Positions 1 to 5,933 of a stretch of 9,156 bases of DNA are shown one piece after another. The notes under the pieces are model-generated. The model was not told the origin of the DNA and searched no databases. It saw only the letters and a list, made by a program, of their open reading frames with translations. The DNA comes from Micropepsaceae bacterium. GTDB taxonomy: Bacteria > Pseudomonadota > Alphaproteobacteria > Micropepsales > Micropepsaceae. Numbering within the stretch: position 1 is the first letter of the stretch; each line of letters opens with the position of its first letter. A program made the position numbers and the translations under genes. The stretch spans positions 1 to 9,156 of the forward strand of contig JANWHR010000133.1 of assembly GCA_025450355.1 (NCBI GenBank), given 5' to 3'.

Positions 1-603
1 CCCCCTGGAAGGGCAAAGCCGGAGAACATCGTTTCACCGAAAATCAACATGGGGACCGCTGCGCCGGGCGCACCCTTATATCCGCCGGTTCCCACCCCCT
101 CGCCGAAAACGGTCCTGGCAGCGACCGGCGCGGCTCCTCCCGAGACGGCTTCCACCGCGGCCGCTGTTGCCGCCGAAGAGCGCGAGATCGAGGTCCGCAA
201 ATCGGATGTGCATGTCATTGATCCGGCTCCGGCCGATGCAGGCAAGCCGCAGGTCCTCGCCTCGGCAACGCCTCCCAACGCGCTCGTACCGGATCAACAT
301 GGCGCGTCCACCTGCCTTTCGGTCGAAAGTGACGGCATGCATTGGGGGTTCCGGAACCATTGCGGATACGACGTACAGTTCGCCTACTGCCTCATGTCGG
401 GGACGCAGCTGGTCTCCTGCCAGGATGGCGCCGTGGCGGGCAGTGTTGCGGCAAATGGCTTTGGCGCGCTGATTGCGGATGAAAGCCTGAAAGAAACCGA
501 CGCAAAGCATGACTTCCGATGGGTTGCCTGCCAGGGCGGCGCCGGCGAAGTCATTCCGCATCTCGACCAGATTGAGCCACCTTCTGGGCGCTGCGTTCGC
601 TGA
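1..603 (+). CDS. Hypothetical protein with Pro/Ala-rich N-terminal part and six-cysteine C-terminal domain (5' end outside window)
   Basis: The frame is open from base 1, so the gene probably starts outside the window. The first in-frame ATG (49) has no visible Shine-Dalgarno sequence, and the codons before it are also Pro/Lys/Asn-rich like the region after it. Numbering from that ATG, residues 1-85 are a low-complexity Pro/Ala/Thr stretch with a short charged patch (about 42-55), as expected for a linker. Residues 88-184 form a compact domain with six cysteines (89, 105, 114, 124, 161, 182) and aromatic signatures such as MHWGFRNHCGY and FRWVAC. An even number of spaced cysteines suggests three disulfides and an extracytoplasmic location, but no signal peptide can be seen because the N-terminus is missing. 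I do not recognise a named family. A terminator follows about 30 bases after the TGA, so this gene ends its transcript. Confidence 0.75.
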   Translation, partial: PPGRAKPENIVSPKINMGTAAPGAPLYPPVPTPSPKTVLAATGAAPPETASTAAAVAAEEREIEVRKSDVHVIDPAPADAGKPQVLASATPPNALVPDQHGASTCLSVESDGMHWGFRNHCGYDVQFAYCLMSGTQLVSCQDGAVAGSVAANGFGALIADESLKETDAKHDFRWVACQGGAGEVIPHLDQIEPPSGRCVR

Positions 604-632
604 ACAGGAAAACAAAGAACGGAGCGGGGGAG

Positions 633-666
633 AGGCATGGCCCGGCAACACCGGGCCATGCTTTTA
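633..666 (+). terminator. Rho-independent terminator
   Basis: A perfect 11-bp stem (635-645 with 651-661, GCATGGCCCGG / CCGGGCCATGC) with a five-base loop CAACA is followed by TTTT. The A at 633 and the G at 634 can add two more pairs. The T run lies on the + side, so it mainly serves the preceding + gene. The stop codon of the minus-strand small gene abuts it (668-670), and on that strand no T run follows the stem. Confidence 0.85.
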
Positions 667-667
667 A

Positions 668-865
668 TCATGAACCGCTTCCGTCTTCCGGCTTTTTCAG
701 TGCCAGGAGGACCGGCGTGGTCCTATGGTGACGGAAATTGGCGAGAGCAAGCCAGGCGCTCACCAGTCTTTCGTATTCAGCCCTGACGGCCGGACTCGAC
801 GATGATTCTGCCCAATCCCGGCAGCGCGCAGCCTGACGCCGATAATAATCGATTTTCTCATCCAC
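668..865 (-). CDS. Small basic helical protein of unknown function
   Basis: About 65 residues if translation begins at the GTG at 865 (VDEKIDYYRR...). The core YRRQAARCRDWAESSSSPAVRAEYERLVSAWLALA resembles a group of very short proteins common in alphaproteobacterial genomes, with a YRR-A-CR--A start, a helix break, and a second amphipathic helix that ends in an aromatic/Leu-Ala segment. No function is known to me for that group. The start is uncertain: the frame also stays open to a TTG at 949, which would add a 28-residue Gly/Ala-rich lead that does not look like the family, and neither start has a convincing Shine-Dalgarno sequence. It lies downstream of the SRAP gene on the same strand, 125 bases after its stop, and could be read from the same transcript or from its own promoter. 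Confidence 0.55.
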   Translation of the reverse strand: MDEKIDYYRRQAARCRDWAESSSSPAVRAEYERLVSAWLALANFRHHRTTPVLLALKKPEDGSGS

Positions 866-941
866 AGCCGTGGCAGCCCCGGTGTTCTGCGGCAACAACG
901 CACCAGCAGAACACAGGCCACCGCCAATTCGGGCGCCAGTC

Positions 942-959
942 TGTGACAAGCCTGTGACA
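942..959. repeat. Tandem TGTGACA direct repeat
   Basis: TGTGACA occurs at 942-948 and again at 953-959, with an 11-base period, about one helical turn. It lies between the SRAP stop codon and the small minus-strand gene, so it could be a binding site for a regulator of the small gene. This is motif evidence only. Confidence 0.25.
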
Positions 960-990
960 TCAAACTGTCAGGTTCCATGCCATGGGGCTT

Positions 991-1680
991 TCAGGCGATG
1001 CCCGATTCGCGCGCGATCAGGCCCTCGTCATCATTGGCCACATTTCCGACACGCGGGCCGACCGGCCAGGCATCCATGGGCTCGGGGGGGAATGGCTTGA
1101 GCAGCATCTTCAACCGGTCGGGTGAAACCAGTTGCTCGCCCAGCCAGGCCGGCCAGGTTTCTGGTGGAAGAATGACGGGCATCCGGTCATGCAGTGGCGC
1201 GATGAGCGAATTGGGCGCGCAGGTGAGGATCGCGAATGTTTCCAGTCGCGGTCCCTCGCGTGGAATCCAGTATTCGTAAATGCCGGCAAATGCGAAGGGC
1301 GCATTATCCCGGAGGGTGATAAAGTACGGGGCTTTCTGCTTTGCCGAGACTTTCTTCCATTCATAAAACCCGTCGGCGGCAACCAGGCAGCGGCGATGAA
1401 GAAAGGCCGACCGGAACAACGGTTTGTCCGCCACCGTTTCTGCGCGGGCGTTGATCAGTTTTGCTGCATCCGCAGCGTTTTTTGCGGACAGCGGGACCAG
1501 GCCCCATTTCAGAAAATCAGCGGCGCGTCCGCCCGCCCTGCGCCGAATGACCGGGACCGTGTCGGTCGGCGCGATGTTATAGCGGGGCCTAAAATTCGAT
1601 GGCGGCGGTGCACTGCCGGCGAGGGAGTAGAGCCTGGACAGCTCGCTCCATGAGTAGCGGTTCGTGAATCGGCCGCACAT
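991..1680 (-). CDS. SOS response-associated peptidase (SRAP) family protein, YedK/HMCES type
   Basis: A 229-residue protein, close to the about 222 residues of E. coli YedK. Proteins of this family bind abasic sites in single-stranded DNA and form a thiazolidine crosslink through the N-terminal cysteine after Met removal, shielding the lesion. All landmarks are present: MCGRF at the start with Cys2, the PRYNIAPT motif with Asn35, WGLVP (59-63), NARAET (77-82), the RCLVAADGFYEW segment with Glu107, and LHDRMPVIL with His164. Cys2, Asn35, Glu107 and His164 match the family's active-site set, so the protein looks functional. The ATG at 1680 is fixed by the need for Cys at position 2. The upstream gene stops 30 bases earlier on the same strand, so the two are likely cotranscribed. 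No GTTC-N7-GTTC LexA-type box is visible just upstream. Confidence 0.95.
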   Translation of the reverse strand: MCGRFTNRYSWSELSRLYSLAGSAPPPSNFRPRYNIAPTDTVPVIRRRAGGRAADFLKWGLVPLSAKNAADAAKLINARAETVADKPLFRSAFLHRRCLVAADGFYEWKKVSAKQKAPYFITLRDNAPFAFAGIYEYWIPREGPRLETFAILTCAPNSLIAPLHDRMPVILPPETWPAWLGEQLVSPDRLKMLLKPFPPEPMDAWPVGPRVGNVANDDEGLIARESGIA

Positions 1681-1709
1681 GGGACCGGCGGCGCCTCAGC
1701 CTGGCCAAT

Positions 1710-2255
1710 TCAATTGTCGGGCGGACAGGTGGCCGAAATCCACCTGCCGGTGAAGCTGTTATTCGCGGACACGGACTGCCCGTTTGGGCCCGACATCGCG
1801 AACTGGATCGTGCCGGATGCATTTTGGGAGTTGGCTGCCCGGATACTGACGTTGACTTCACCCGTTGCTGTCTGGCCATTGCCGTTGTCGATGCGACAGG
1901 CGGTTCCGTGAATTTCCATGGCGCTGCCATTCGATGTGAGCGTGTTCCACGTGCAGTTCATCTTCGAGTCCTGGAACGGCATTTTCGCAAGATCGGCCGC
2001 CGTGACACAGCTCCGGTGCGTTGTTGTTTGTGGTTGTCCTCCGAGCCTGTTCCGGAGCAACTCCTCAAGCCGGGCGCGCTGTTCGGGCGGCAACTGACTC
2101 ATCCGGGCTTGCATCTCGGGCGGTATGGTTGCGTTTACGGCGGAGGTCATCGTCATCTCCCAGAGGCCCGGCATGACATTCAACGGCTGAAGCTGGGCGC
2201 TGGCGGCCGCAGAAACTGAAACGAGAATAACGGCGGCCAGTCCTGCTCTATACAT
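1710..2255 (-). CDS. Exported DUF3617 family protein
   Basis: 181 residues. Residues 1-20 form a clear signal peptide (short basic start, hydrophobic core, cleavage likely after ASA-20). The mature part opens with the PGLWEMTMTSAV segment typical of DUF3617 proteins. An acidic/Gln-rich helix (about 46-72) follows, then a beta-rich second half with four cysteines (83, 101, 120, 177), enough for two disulfides, which fits a periplasmic protein. Conserved-looking pieces are the CVTAADLAKMPF segment and the GTIQFAMSGPNG stretch. The family has no established function. The ATG at 2255 has a good Shine-Dalgarno sequence (GGAG, six bases upstream). The SRAP gene begins 30 bases after its stop, so the pair may share a message although the functions are not obviously linked. 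Confidence 0.85.
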   Translation of the reverse strand: MYRAGLAAVILVSVSAAASAQLQPLNVMPGLWEMTMTSAVNATIPPEMQARMSQLPPEQRARLEELLRNRLGGQPQTTTHRSCVTAADLAKMPFQDSKMNCTWNTLTSNGSAMEIHGTACRIDNGNGQTATGEVNVSIRAANSQNASGTIQFAMSGPNGQSVSANNSFTGRWISATCPPDN

Positions 2256-2369
2256 GTAAGTCTCCCGCGGCTGGTTGGGCGAGGACGCAATTCTGGATTG
2301 CGAACCAGGAGACGATTATCACATGGAAAGGTCGATTTCGGGAAGTGAAATGCCTGATGCCGGAGATCG

Positions 2370-3176
2370 TCAGCCGCGCGCCGGATCAGCACCGCTGGAG
2401 CTTTGCGCCCTTCGGTAGTCAACGTGAGCTGGTATCCGCTTTTGATTGTTCGCTGCGCTCTCCGCCGCAGGCATGTGTCTGACCAGGCTGATGACATCCG
2501 GATTCAGGTACGGAGTTCGGCTGGCCAGGATGTTGCGCAGATCGGTTGTTCCATACACGGCGGTGTTCGCGGCGGTATCGAAGGAAATGCCGGTGATACT
2601 GACCTGGGTGTCGGCATGCGGCCCGCCGGATGCCGACCATGCAATGAAATCTGCACCCTGTCCCGACAGATCCAGTGGCATTGCCGCTGAATAGTTGACG
2701 ATGCTGGTTCCCTGAGTTGAATCGAGCGACCAGTCCGATCCTCGCTGAAATTTTGCCAGGGCGCCATCCTTCATCACGAACAGCACCAGGGCCCCGCCAT
2801 TGGCGATGGTCTGCCCGAGAGAACCGCCTCCAAAAGTGTAGAAGACCGGGTCGGACCAACGGCCATTACTCTGCGCCAGCAGTACGCCAGATCCCCAGGG
2901 CCCGGCGGGAGCCGAACTCCCGTGACCAAAATCGGGAATAATCAATACCGCTTTGGCCTGCCGCATAAGCGCAAGCATTTTTGTATCGGAATTGAATCGC
3001 GCCAGAACCGCGGATGATTTCGACAGCAGCGTTTGCGCGGTGCCCAATTCCTGAACATCGACGGTATTCGGGAGCTGCTCGGCCTGCGAAGTACTATTCT
3101 GGATGGCCGCCGCAAAGGCGGGCGTACTCGCGGCGGAGACAAGCAACAAAGCTGTGGCTATGACGGACCTGCGCAT
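2370..3176 (-). CDS. Exported SYLF (Ysc84) domain lipid-binding-type protein
   Basis: 268 residues with a signal peptide at 1-22 (MRRS start, hydrophobic Ala/Leu core, cleavage near AFA-22). The mature protein carries the SYLF domain: the AQTLLSKSSAVLARF helix, the KAVLIIPD signature (about 74-81), GVLLAQSNGRWSDPVFYTFGGGSLG, the VLFVMKDGALAKF stretch, then DFIAWSASGG and a late AVYGTTDLRNIL. SYLF domains are known to bind phosphoinositides in eukaryotes, and bacterial members are predicted envelope proteins of unclear role. The usual GGFG/GGARG glycine cluster after KAVLIIP is altered here (DFGHGSSAPAGPWGSG). The last 35 residues lie beyond the domain and are polar and poorly structured. The gene ends 114 bases before the DUF3617 start with no strong terminator between, so read-through is possible. 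Confidence 0.88.
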   Translation of the reverse strand: MRRSVIATALLLVSAASTPAFAAAIQNSTSQAEQLPNTVDVQELGTAQTLLSKSSAVLARFNSDTKMLALMRQAKAVLIIPDFGHGSSAPAGPWGSGVLLAQSNGRWSDPVFYTFGGGSLGQTIANGGALVLFVMKDGALAKFQRGSDWSLDSTQGTSIVNYSAAMPLDLSGQGADFIAWSASGGPHADTQVSITGISFDTAANTAVYGTTDLRNILASRTPYLNPDVISLVRHMPAAESAANNQKRIPAHVDYRRAQSSSGADPARG

Positions 3177-3295
3177 GGATCAATCCCGGCGTTCTTCTTT
3201 TGATCAACGCGCCGGCGCTTTTGTCCGTTCCGCACCTGTATTTCGCGCCGTCCCAAGTCCGTCACTGCGCGCATTCACGCCACTTTTCGTGGTCC

Positions 3296-3311
3296 CCGCA
3301 TCGCGATGCGG
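3296..3311. promoter_or_regulatory. 16-bp perfect palindrome in divergent intergenic region
   Basis: CCGCATCGCGATGCGG is identical to its own reverse complement. It lies 120 bases upstream of the SYLF start and 149 bases upstream of the membrane-protein start, in a non-coding divergent region, as expected of an operator for a dimeric regulator. The cognate regulator is unknown. Confidence 0.4.
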
Positions 3312-3347
3312 TTGGCCCACTCGGGCAGGCTACTGCACAATTTAGCG

Positions 3348-3362
3348 GAACGACGAACGAAC
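3348..3362. promoter_or_regulatory. Candidate LexA (SOS) box, GAAC-N7-GAAC
   Basis: GAAC at 3348-3351 and 3359-3362 are separated by exactly seven bases. The reverse complement, GTTC-N7-GTTC, is the published LexA-binding consensus of alphaproteobacteria. It sits 97 bases upstream of the membrane-protein gene and 171 bases upstream of the SYLF gene. A third GAAC (3355-3358) falls inside the spacer. A chance match in 9 kb on two strands is not rare (expected about 0.3), so this is tentative. Confidence 0.3.
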
Positions 3363-3410
3363 TGTTAACGGGCGGCGTGCACAATCTTTCACGAAGCTGA
3401 CGAGGCAGAC

Positions 3411-3433
3411 ATCCGGGAAAGCTCGCCCCGGAT
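3411..3433 (+). promoter_or_regulatory. Hairpin in the presumed 5' leader of the membrane-protein gene
   Basis: ATCCGGG (3411-3417) pairs with CCCGGAT (3427-3433) across a nine-base loop, ending 26 bases before the ATG at 3460. No T run follows, so it is not an obvious terminator. It may influence ribosome access or message stability. Confidence 0.3.
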
Positions 3434-3459
3434 CATGCGAAGACAACCCTGATTGGCGC

Positions 3460-4119
3460 ATGGATGACTTTCTCTACTGGATCGGAATCGGCTGCCTTTC
3501 GGGCGCGCTGCTGGCGTTGCTCGCGGCCGCAAAAAATTACCTCAACGTCAGGTCTGAATTTGCCCGCGCCGCAAGAGCCGGTGAAATCGCGCCAGCTCCC
3601 GGCGGCGAACATGTCCCGCTTTTCAAAATAATTTTTGAGACAGGCGCGCTGCCGCAGGCGGAAGCAAGCCGCCGCAGGCTGGTTCGCGATCTCGGGACAT
3701 TCCTCTGCCTTTGCGTCCTGGCAACAACGGTCGCAGCGGCCGATTGCGCGCAGCCCGCGACGTCCATGAATGAGCCGTGGTTTTGGCTGCTGACCCTCGC
3801 GGTGGTTGCCATCCTGGTGTTGGGCAAGGGCGACATCATGCTGCCTGCGCGGCGGCGATACGGGTATTTTGCGATCGCCGTCAGCGCCGCAATGGCCGTC
3901 GCGCATCTGTACATGTACAGCCTTTACACGGCCAGATTGCCGGCATTTCCGCAGCCCGCCACGGGCAATCTTCTGCCGTTCAACGACCGCGGATCGCTGG
4001 TGTTCATAAATCCCTGGCAAAGCTCGATGCTGATATGGTTACAGTTCGGGGCAGTCGTATTGGCGCTCTGCGGCGCGGTCATTGTGCGCTACGCCGGCGA
4101 ACGGGAAACCCGAAAATAG
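3460..4119 (+). CDS. Five-helix integral membrane protein of unknown function
   Basis: 219 residues with five clear hydrophobic segments, about 4-23, 78-96, 107-123, 134-155 and 188-211. Between segments 1 and 2 is a soluble stretch of about 50 residues rich in Arg, Ala and Glu (RSEFARAARAGE ... ASRRRLVRD). Between segments 4 and 5 is a Pro-rich loop (160-187). The basic RRR at 131-133 lies between helices 3 and 4, and the C-terminus ends in charged residues, both likely cytoplasmic. I recognise no family or catalytic motif. The ATG at 3460 has only a weak Shine-Dalgarno sequence, but it gives a natural first helix. It is divergent from the SYLF gene and convergent with the regulator operon, so it is probably a single-gene transcript. 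The start falls downstream of a candidate SOS box and a leader hairpin. Confidence 0.8.
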   Translation: MDDFLYWIGIGCLSGALLALLAAAKNYLNVRSEFARAARAGEIAPAPGGEHVPLFKIIFETGALPQAEASRRRLVRDLGTFLCLCVLATTVAAADCAQPATSMNEPWFWLLTLAVVAILVLGKGDIMLPARRRYGYFAIAVSAAMAVAHLYMYSLYTARLPAFPQPATGNLLPFNDRGSLVFINPWQSSMLIWLQFGAVVLALCGAVIVRYAGERETRK

Positions 4120-4130
4120 GAGCGAGAAAA

Positions 4131-4176
4131 GAGAAGCGAGGCGCGAGAGGCGGCTCTCACTTCCCTCTCGCTTCTC
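4131..4176 (-). terminator. Terminator of the pseudoprotease/LuxR operon, overlapping the luxR-type stop codon
   Basis: GAGAAGCGAG (4131-4140) pairs perfectly with CTCGCTTCTC (4167-4176), a 10-bp stem around a 26-base loop that itself holds a short GAGAG/CTCTC stem. Read on the minus strand, the stem is followed directly by TTTTCTCG. The arm reaches into the TGA (4177-4175) of the regulator gene. It also lies just past the stop of the convergent membrane-protein gene, but without a T run in that direction. Confidence 0.6.
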
Positions 4177-4729
4177 AAACCCTGAACACTTCCAGCAGGC
4201 CGAGACGCAAGGCTTTGGTGACCGCCTGCGTACGGCTGGAGGCGCGCAGTTTGCGCATCAGTGATTCGAGATGAAATTTGACGGTGTGAAGGGAAATCTC
4301 GAGCTCGCGCGCGATCTCCTTGTTGCTCAAGCCCAGCGAAACGGCCTTCAGCACTTCGGTTTCGCGAGCCGTGAGCAGAACATCGCTTTGGGATTCATCT
4401 GCGGCGCGGAACGCCCGGACCGCCGAGGCCGGCTCAACCCGCAACCCTGCAGCGACGGCACGCAATGCAGCATCGATCTGTCCGGCGCTCGCGCCGTCCG
4501 GCAGCCAACCTTCATGTCCGTCGAACCCCGCGCCAATCACGACCGCCGGAACGTTGCGCGGCGGAACGGCATGATCCGCCAGCACGACTTCTGCTTCACC
4601 CGCTTCCGTAACGACCGCATGGCCCAACGCCGCAAGGATCGTTGAAAGGGCCGAGGTCCGCGCTGGAGCGGACGAGACGATTCGTGTACGGATATTAAAC
4701 GGTACGGCCACTGTCGCGGCGGCTTTCAT
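4175..4729 (-). CDS. LuxR-type transcriptional regulator with degenerate receiver domain
   Basis: 184 residues. The C-terminal part (about 116-180) is a textbook GerE/LuxR helix-turn-helix: LTARETEVLKAVSLGLSNKEIARELEISLHTVKFHLESLMRKL, followed by SRTQAV. The N-terminal part (about 13-97) follows the order of a response-regulator receiver but is short. The acidic pair normally ending strand 1 is missing (RIVSSAPART). An Asp is kept at the usual phosphate-acceptor place (VVLAD52HAVP), helix 3 is mostly absent, and the Lys of the last strand is replaced (GWLPD78GAS where GYLLKDAS is typical). Phosphorelay control is therefore doubtful. The ATG overlaps the stop of the upstream pseudoprotease gene as ATGA, which indicates translational coupling, so the two products probably act together. 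The likely role is DNA-binding control of unknown targets, perhaps including its own operon. Confidence 0.88.
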   Translation of the reverse strand: MKAAATVAVPFNIRTRIVSSAPARTSALSTILAALGHAVVTEAGEAEVVLADHAVPPRNVPAVVIGAGFDGHEGWLPDGASAGQIDAALRAVAAGLRVEPASAVRAFRAADESQSDVLLTARETEVLKAVSLGLSNKEIARELEISLHTVKFHLESLMRKLRASSRTQAVTKALRLGLLEVFRV

Positions 4730-5619
4730 CCCGGGGCTCTTTCGGCAATGGTCAACTCGCGCTTCTCGACCTGCCCCGCGCGCGCGAACCGCACTTCGAC
4801 TTTACGGCCGATGCTGTTCGCCCCCAGCTGACGCGTCAACTGCCCAAAGCGGATTGCCGGCGCGCCGCCAACCGACAACAGGATGTCGCCCGCCAGAATT
4901 CCGGCCATGCCCGCAGGCCCGCCGGATTCCACTTCCATGACCATCAGTCCGATGCGTTGCCCGTCCCCGGGCCGCAGCGATTCCGGAATGGCGACGGGAC
5001 GCAGTGCAACGCCCAGATGGCCGCGCTTCACGCCACCCTGCTCCAGGAGCAAACTTACCGATTTCTCGACATTGGACGCGGGAATCACAAGACTTTGCCT
5101 GCGGGCTCCCCGCGTCGAAATGCCGAATAACCGTCCATCGGCGGCCAGCACCGGCCCGCCCTCGTCCTGCCCGATCGTCGAGTCCAGCACGATGCGCTGG
5201 TCGATGGTTGCGCCGGCCATACTCTCCCACGGCGCACCAACCGAACGCAGCATTGCAAGACGCGCGGAAACCCCTTCACCGGCTGCGCCCAGGATCACGG
5301 CAAGCGCGCCCGCGTTCGCCTTCGCGAAATTCGGCAATGCCGATGCAATTTCACGTTCCAGCCGGAGGATGGCGACATTGACACCGGGGTCGCGCCCGGC
5401 GATTTGCGCCTTCACCAGCTCGCCCGCAACAAGGACCTCATATTCCGCGTCCCGTGGCAGCGCCTGTTCCGAGGCCACAACGACATTTCCCCGCCACAGC
5501 ACACCGCTGCCGCGCCAGCCGTCGGCGTGCTCGATGGATGCAACAAAACTGCGCGCCTGTGTCACCAGAGCGCTCAGCGCATCGGAGAACTGGCAGAGAA
5601 TGGAAGAGGACTCGGGCAT
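4726..5619 (-). CDS. Cytoplasmic trypsin/HtrA-fold PDZ protein, predicted catalytically dead (pseudoprotease)
   Basis: 297 residues from the ATG at 5619, chosen because GGAG lies six bases upstream. The frame is open further upstream, but that part is unlike a protein. A helical lead (1-30) precedes a trypsin-like domain (about 34-192) and a PDZ domain (about 200-290, with HLGVALRPV and VESGGPAGMAGILAGDILLSVGG). The domain order is that of S1C/HtrA proteases, but each catalytic position seems replaced. VVASEQAL puts Glu51 where the His of a TNAHVV motif belongs, DPGVNVAILRL puts Asn81 at the Asp of DIALL, and GQDEGGPVL puts Glu153 at the Ser of G-N-S-G-G. No signal peptide or membrane segment is visible, so it should be cytoplasmic, whereas HtrA proteases work in the periplasm. 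The fold may serve as a peptide- or partner-binding scaffold. It overlaps the LuxR-type regulator by four bases and leads the operon. Confidence 0.85.
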   Translation of the reverse strand: MPESSSILCQFSDALSALVTQARSFVASIEHADGWRGSGVLWRGNVVVASEQALPRDAEYEVLVAGELVKAQIAGRDPGVNVAILRLEREIASALPNFAKANAGALAVILGAAGEGVSARLAMLRSVGAPWESMAGATIDQRIVLDSTIGQDEGGPVLAADGRLFGISTRGARRQSLVIPASNVEKSVSLLLEQGGVKRGHLGVALRPVAIPESLRPGDGQRIGLMVMEVESGGPAGMAGILAGDILLSVGGAPAIRFGQLTRQLGANSIGRKVEVRFARAGQVEKRELTIAERAPG

Positions 5620-5636
5620 CGGAAACTCCGTCAATA

Positions 5637-5688
5637 GATGGGATTTATGATGGGTTTTTCGAGACCTGATTCCCATCCGCCGGATGGG
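5637..5688. promoter_or_regulatory. Cluster of GATGGG motifs upstream of the pseudoprotease/LuxR operon
   Basis: GATGGG occurs at 5637-5642 and 5649-5654 (12-base period). A perfect inverted repeat follows at 5672-5688 (CCCATCCG C CGGATGGG), giving a third GATGGG and one inverted copy. The cluster begins 18 bases upstream of the start codon at 5619, where an operator for this operon would be expected. Binding by the operon's own LuxR-type regulator is an inference. Confidence 0.4.
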
Positions 5689-5911
5689 GAGGGTCACCCC
5701 GGCCATTCGGTCAGGTGATCGCGCGCTTTGCGCTTCCCATTTCAGCCCCGTGCTGTCGCCAGATCCGGCCACTGATTTCGAACTTGACCCCTGCTCCGTT
5801 CGCATCCCCCACGCCTCCTCCTCTGCGCGGTCCCGAAATTACGAAGTGCGAGATTGTTTCCGAGCCCGATGAGTAGCGAGAGACGGGATTGTGCTCGACC
5901 TCACCTGGACC
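5689..5911. other. Intergenic stretch with no recognisable gene
   Basis: The non-coding gap between the pseudoprotease start (5619) and the next minus-strand stop (5934) is 314 bases. Apart from the GATGGG cluster and the hairpin at 5912-5928 I see nothing definite. Short frames that cross it have compositions unlike proteins and no start signals. The promoter of the pseudoprotease operon should lie in its lower-coordinate part, but I cannot point to convincing -35/-10 boxes. Confidence 0.5.
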
Positions 5912-5928
5912 GCGGGCTTCCGGCCCGC
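5912..5928 (-). terminator. Hairpin after the asd-zapE cluster, possible terminator
   Basis: GCGGGC (5912-5917) pairs with GCCCGC (5923-5928) across a five-base loop, six bases past the stop codon of the last gene of the cluster. There is no T run on the minus strand, so it is at best a weak or factor-assisted terminator or a 3'-end stabiliser. Confidence 0.35.
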
Positions 5929-5933
5929 AGTTT

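Noticed and set aside
76..651. 191-codon open frame on the minus strand opposite the first gene
   Set aside because: It crosses the terminator hairpin and has an Arg/Gly-rich composition, and the + strand cysteine-rich domain is more protein-like.
1934..1957. GTTC-N8-GTTC near 1945 resembling a LexA box
   Set aside because: The spacer is eight bases instead of seven and the site is inside the DUF3617 coding sequence.
3433..4020. 195-codon open frame on the minus strand opposite the membrane-protein gene
   Set aside because: The product is Arg/Gln/Cys-rich with no domain, while the + strand gives five well-formed membrane segments.
4883..5650. 255-codon open frame on the + strand opposite the pseudoprotease gene
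   Set aside because: The Ser/Pro/Arg-rich product matches no family, and the minus strand shows a trypsin-fold/PDZ protein with a good ribosome-binding site.
5620..5805. Longer N-terminus for the pseudoprotease, starting at 5805
   Set aside because: The added 62 residues are Ser/Arg-rich without hydrophobic core or fold, run through the GATGGG motif cluster, and the ATG at 5619 has a well-placed GGAG.
5711..5933. Open frame on the minus strand through the gap downstream of the 149-residue gene
   Set aside because: It is a run-on from an alternative frame of that gene, with no start signal of its own and no recognisable protein content.
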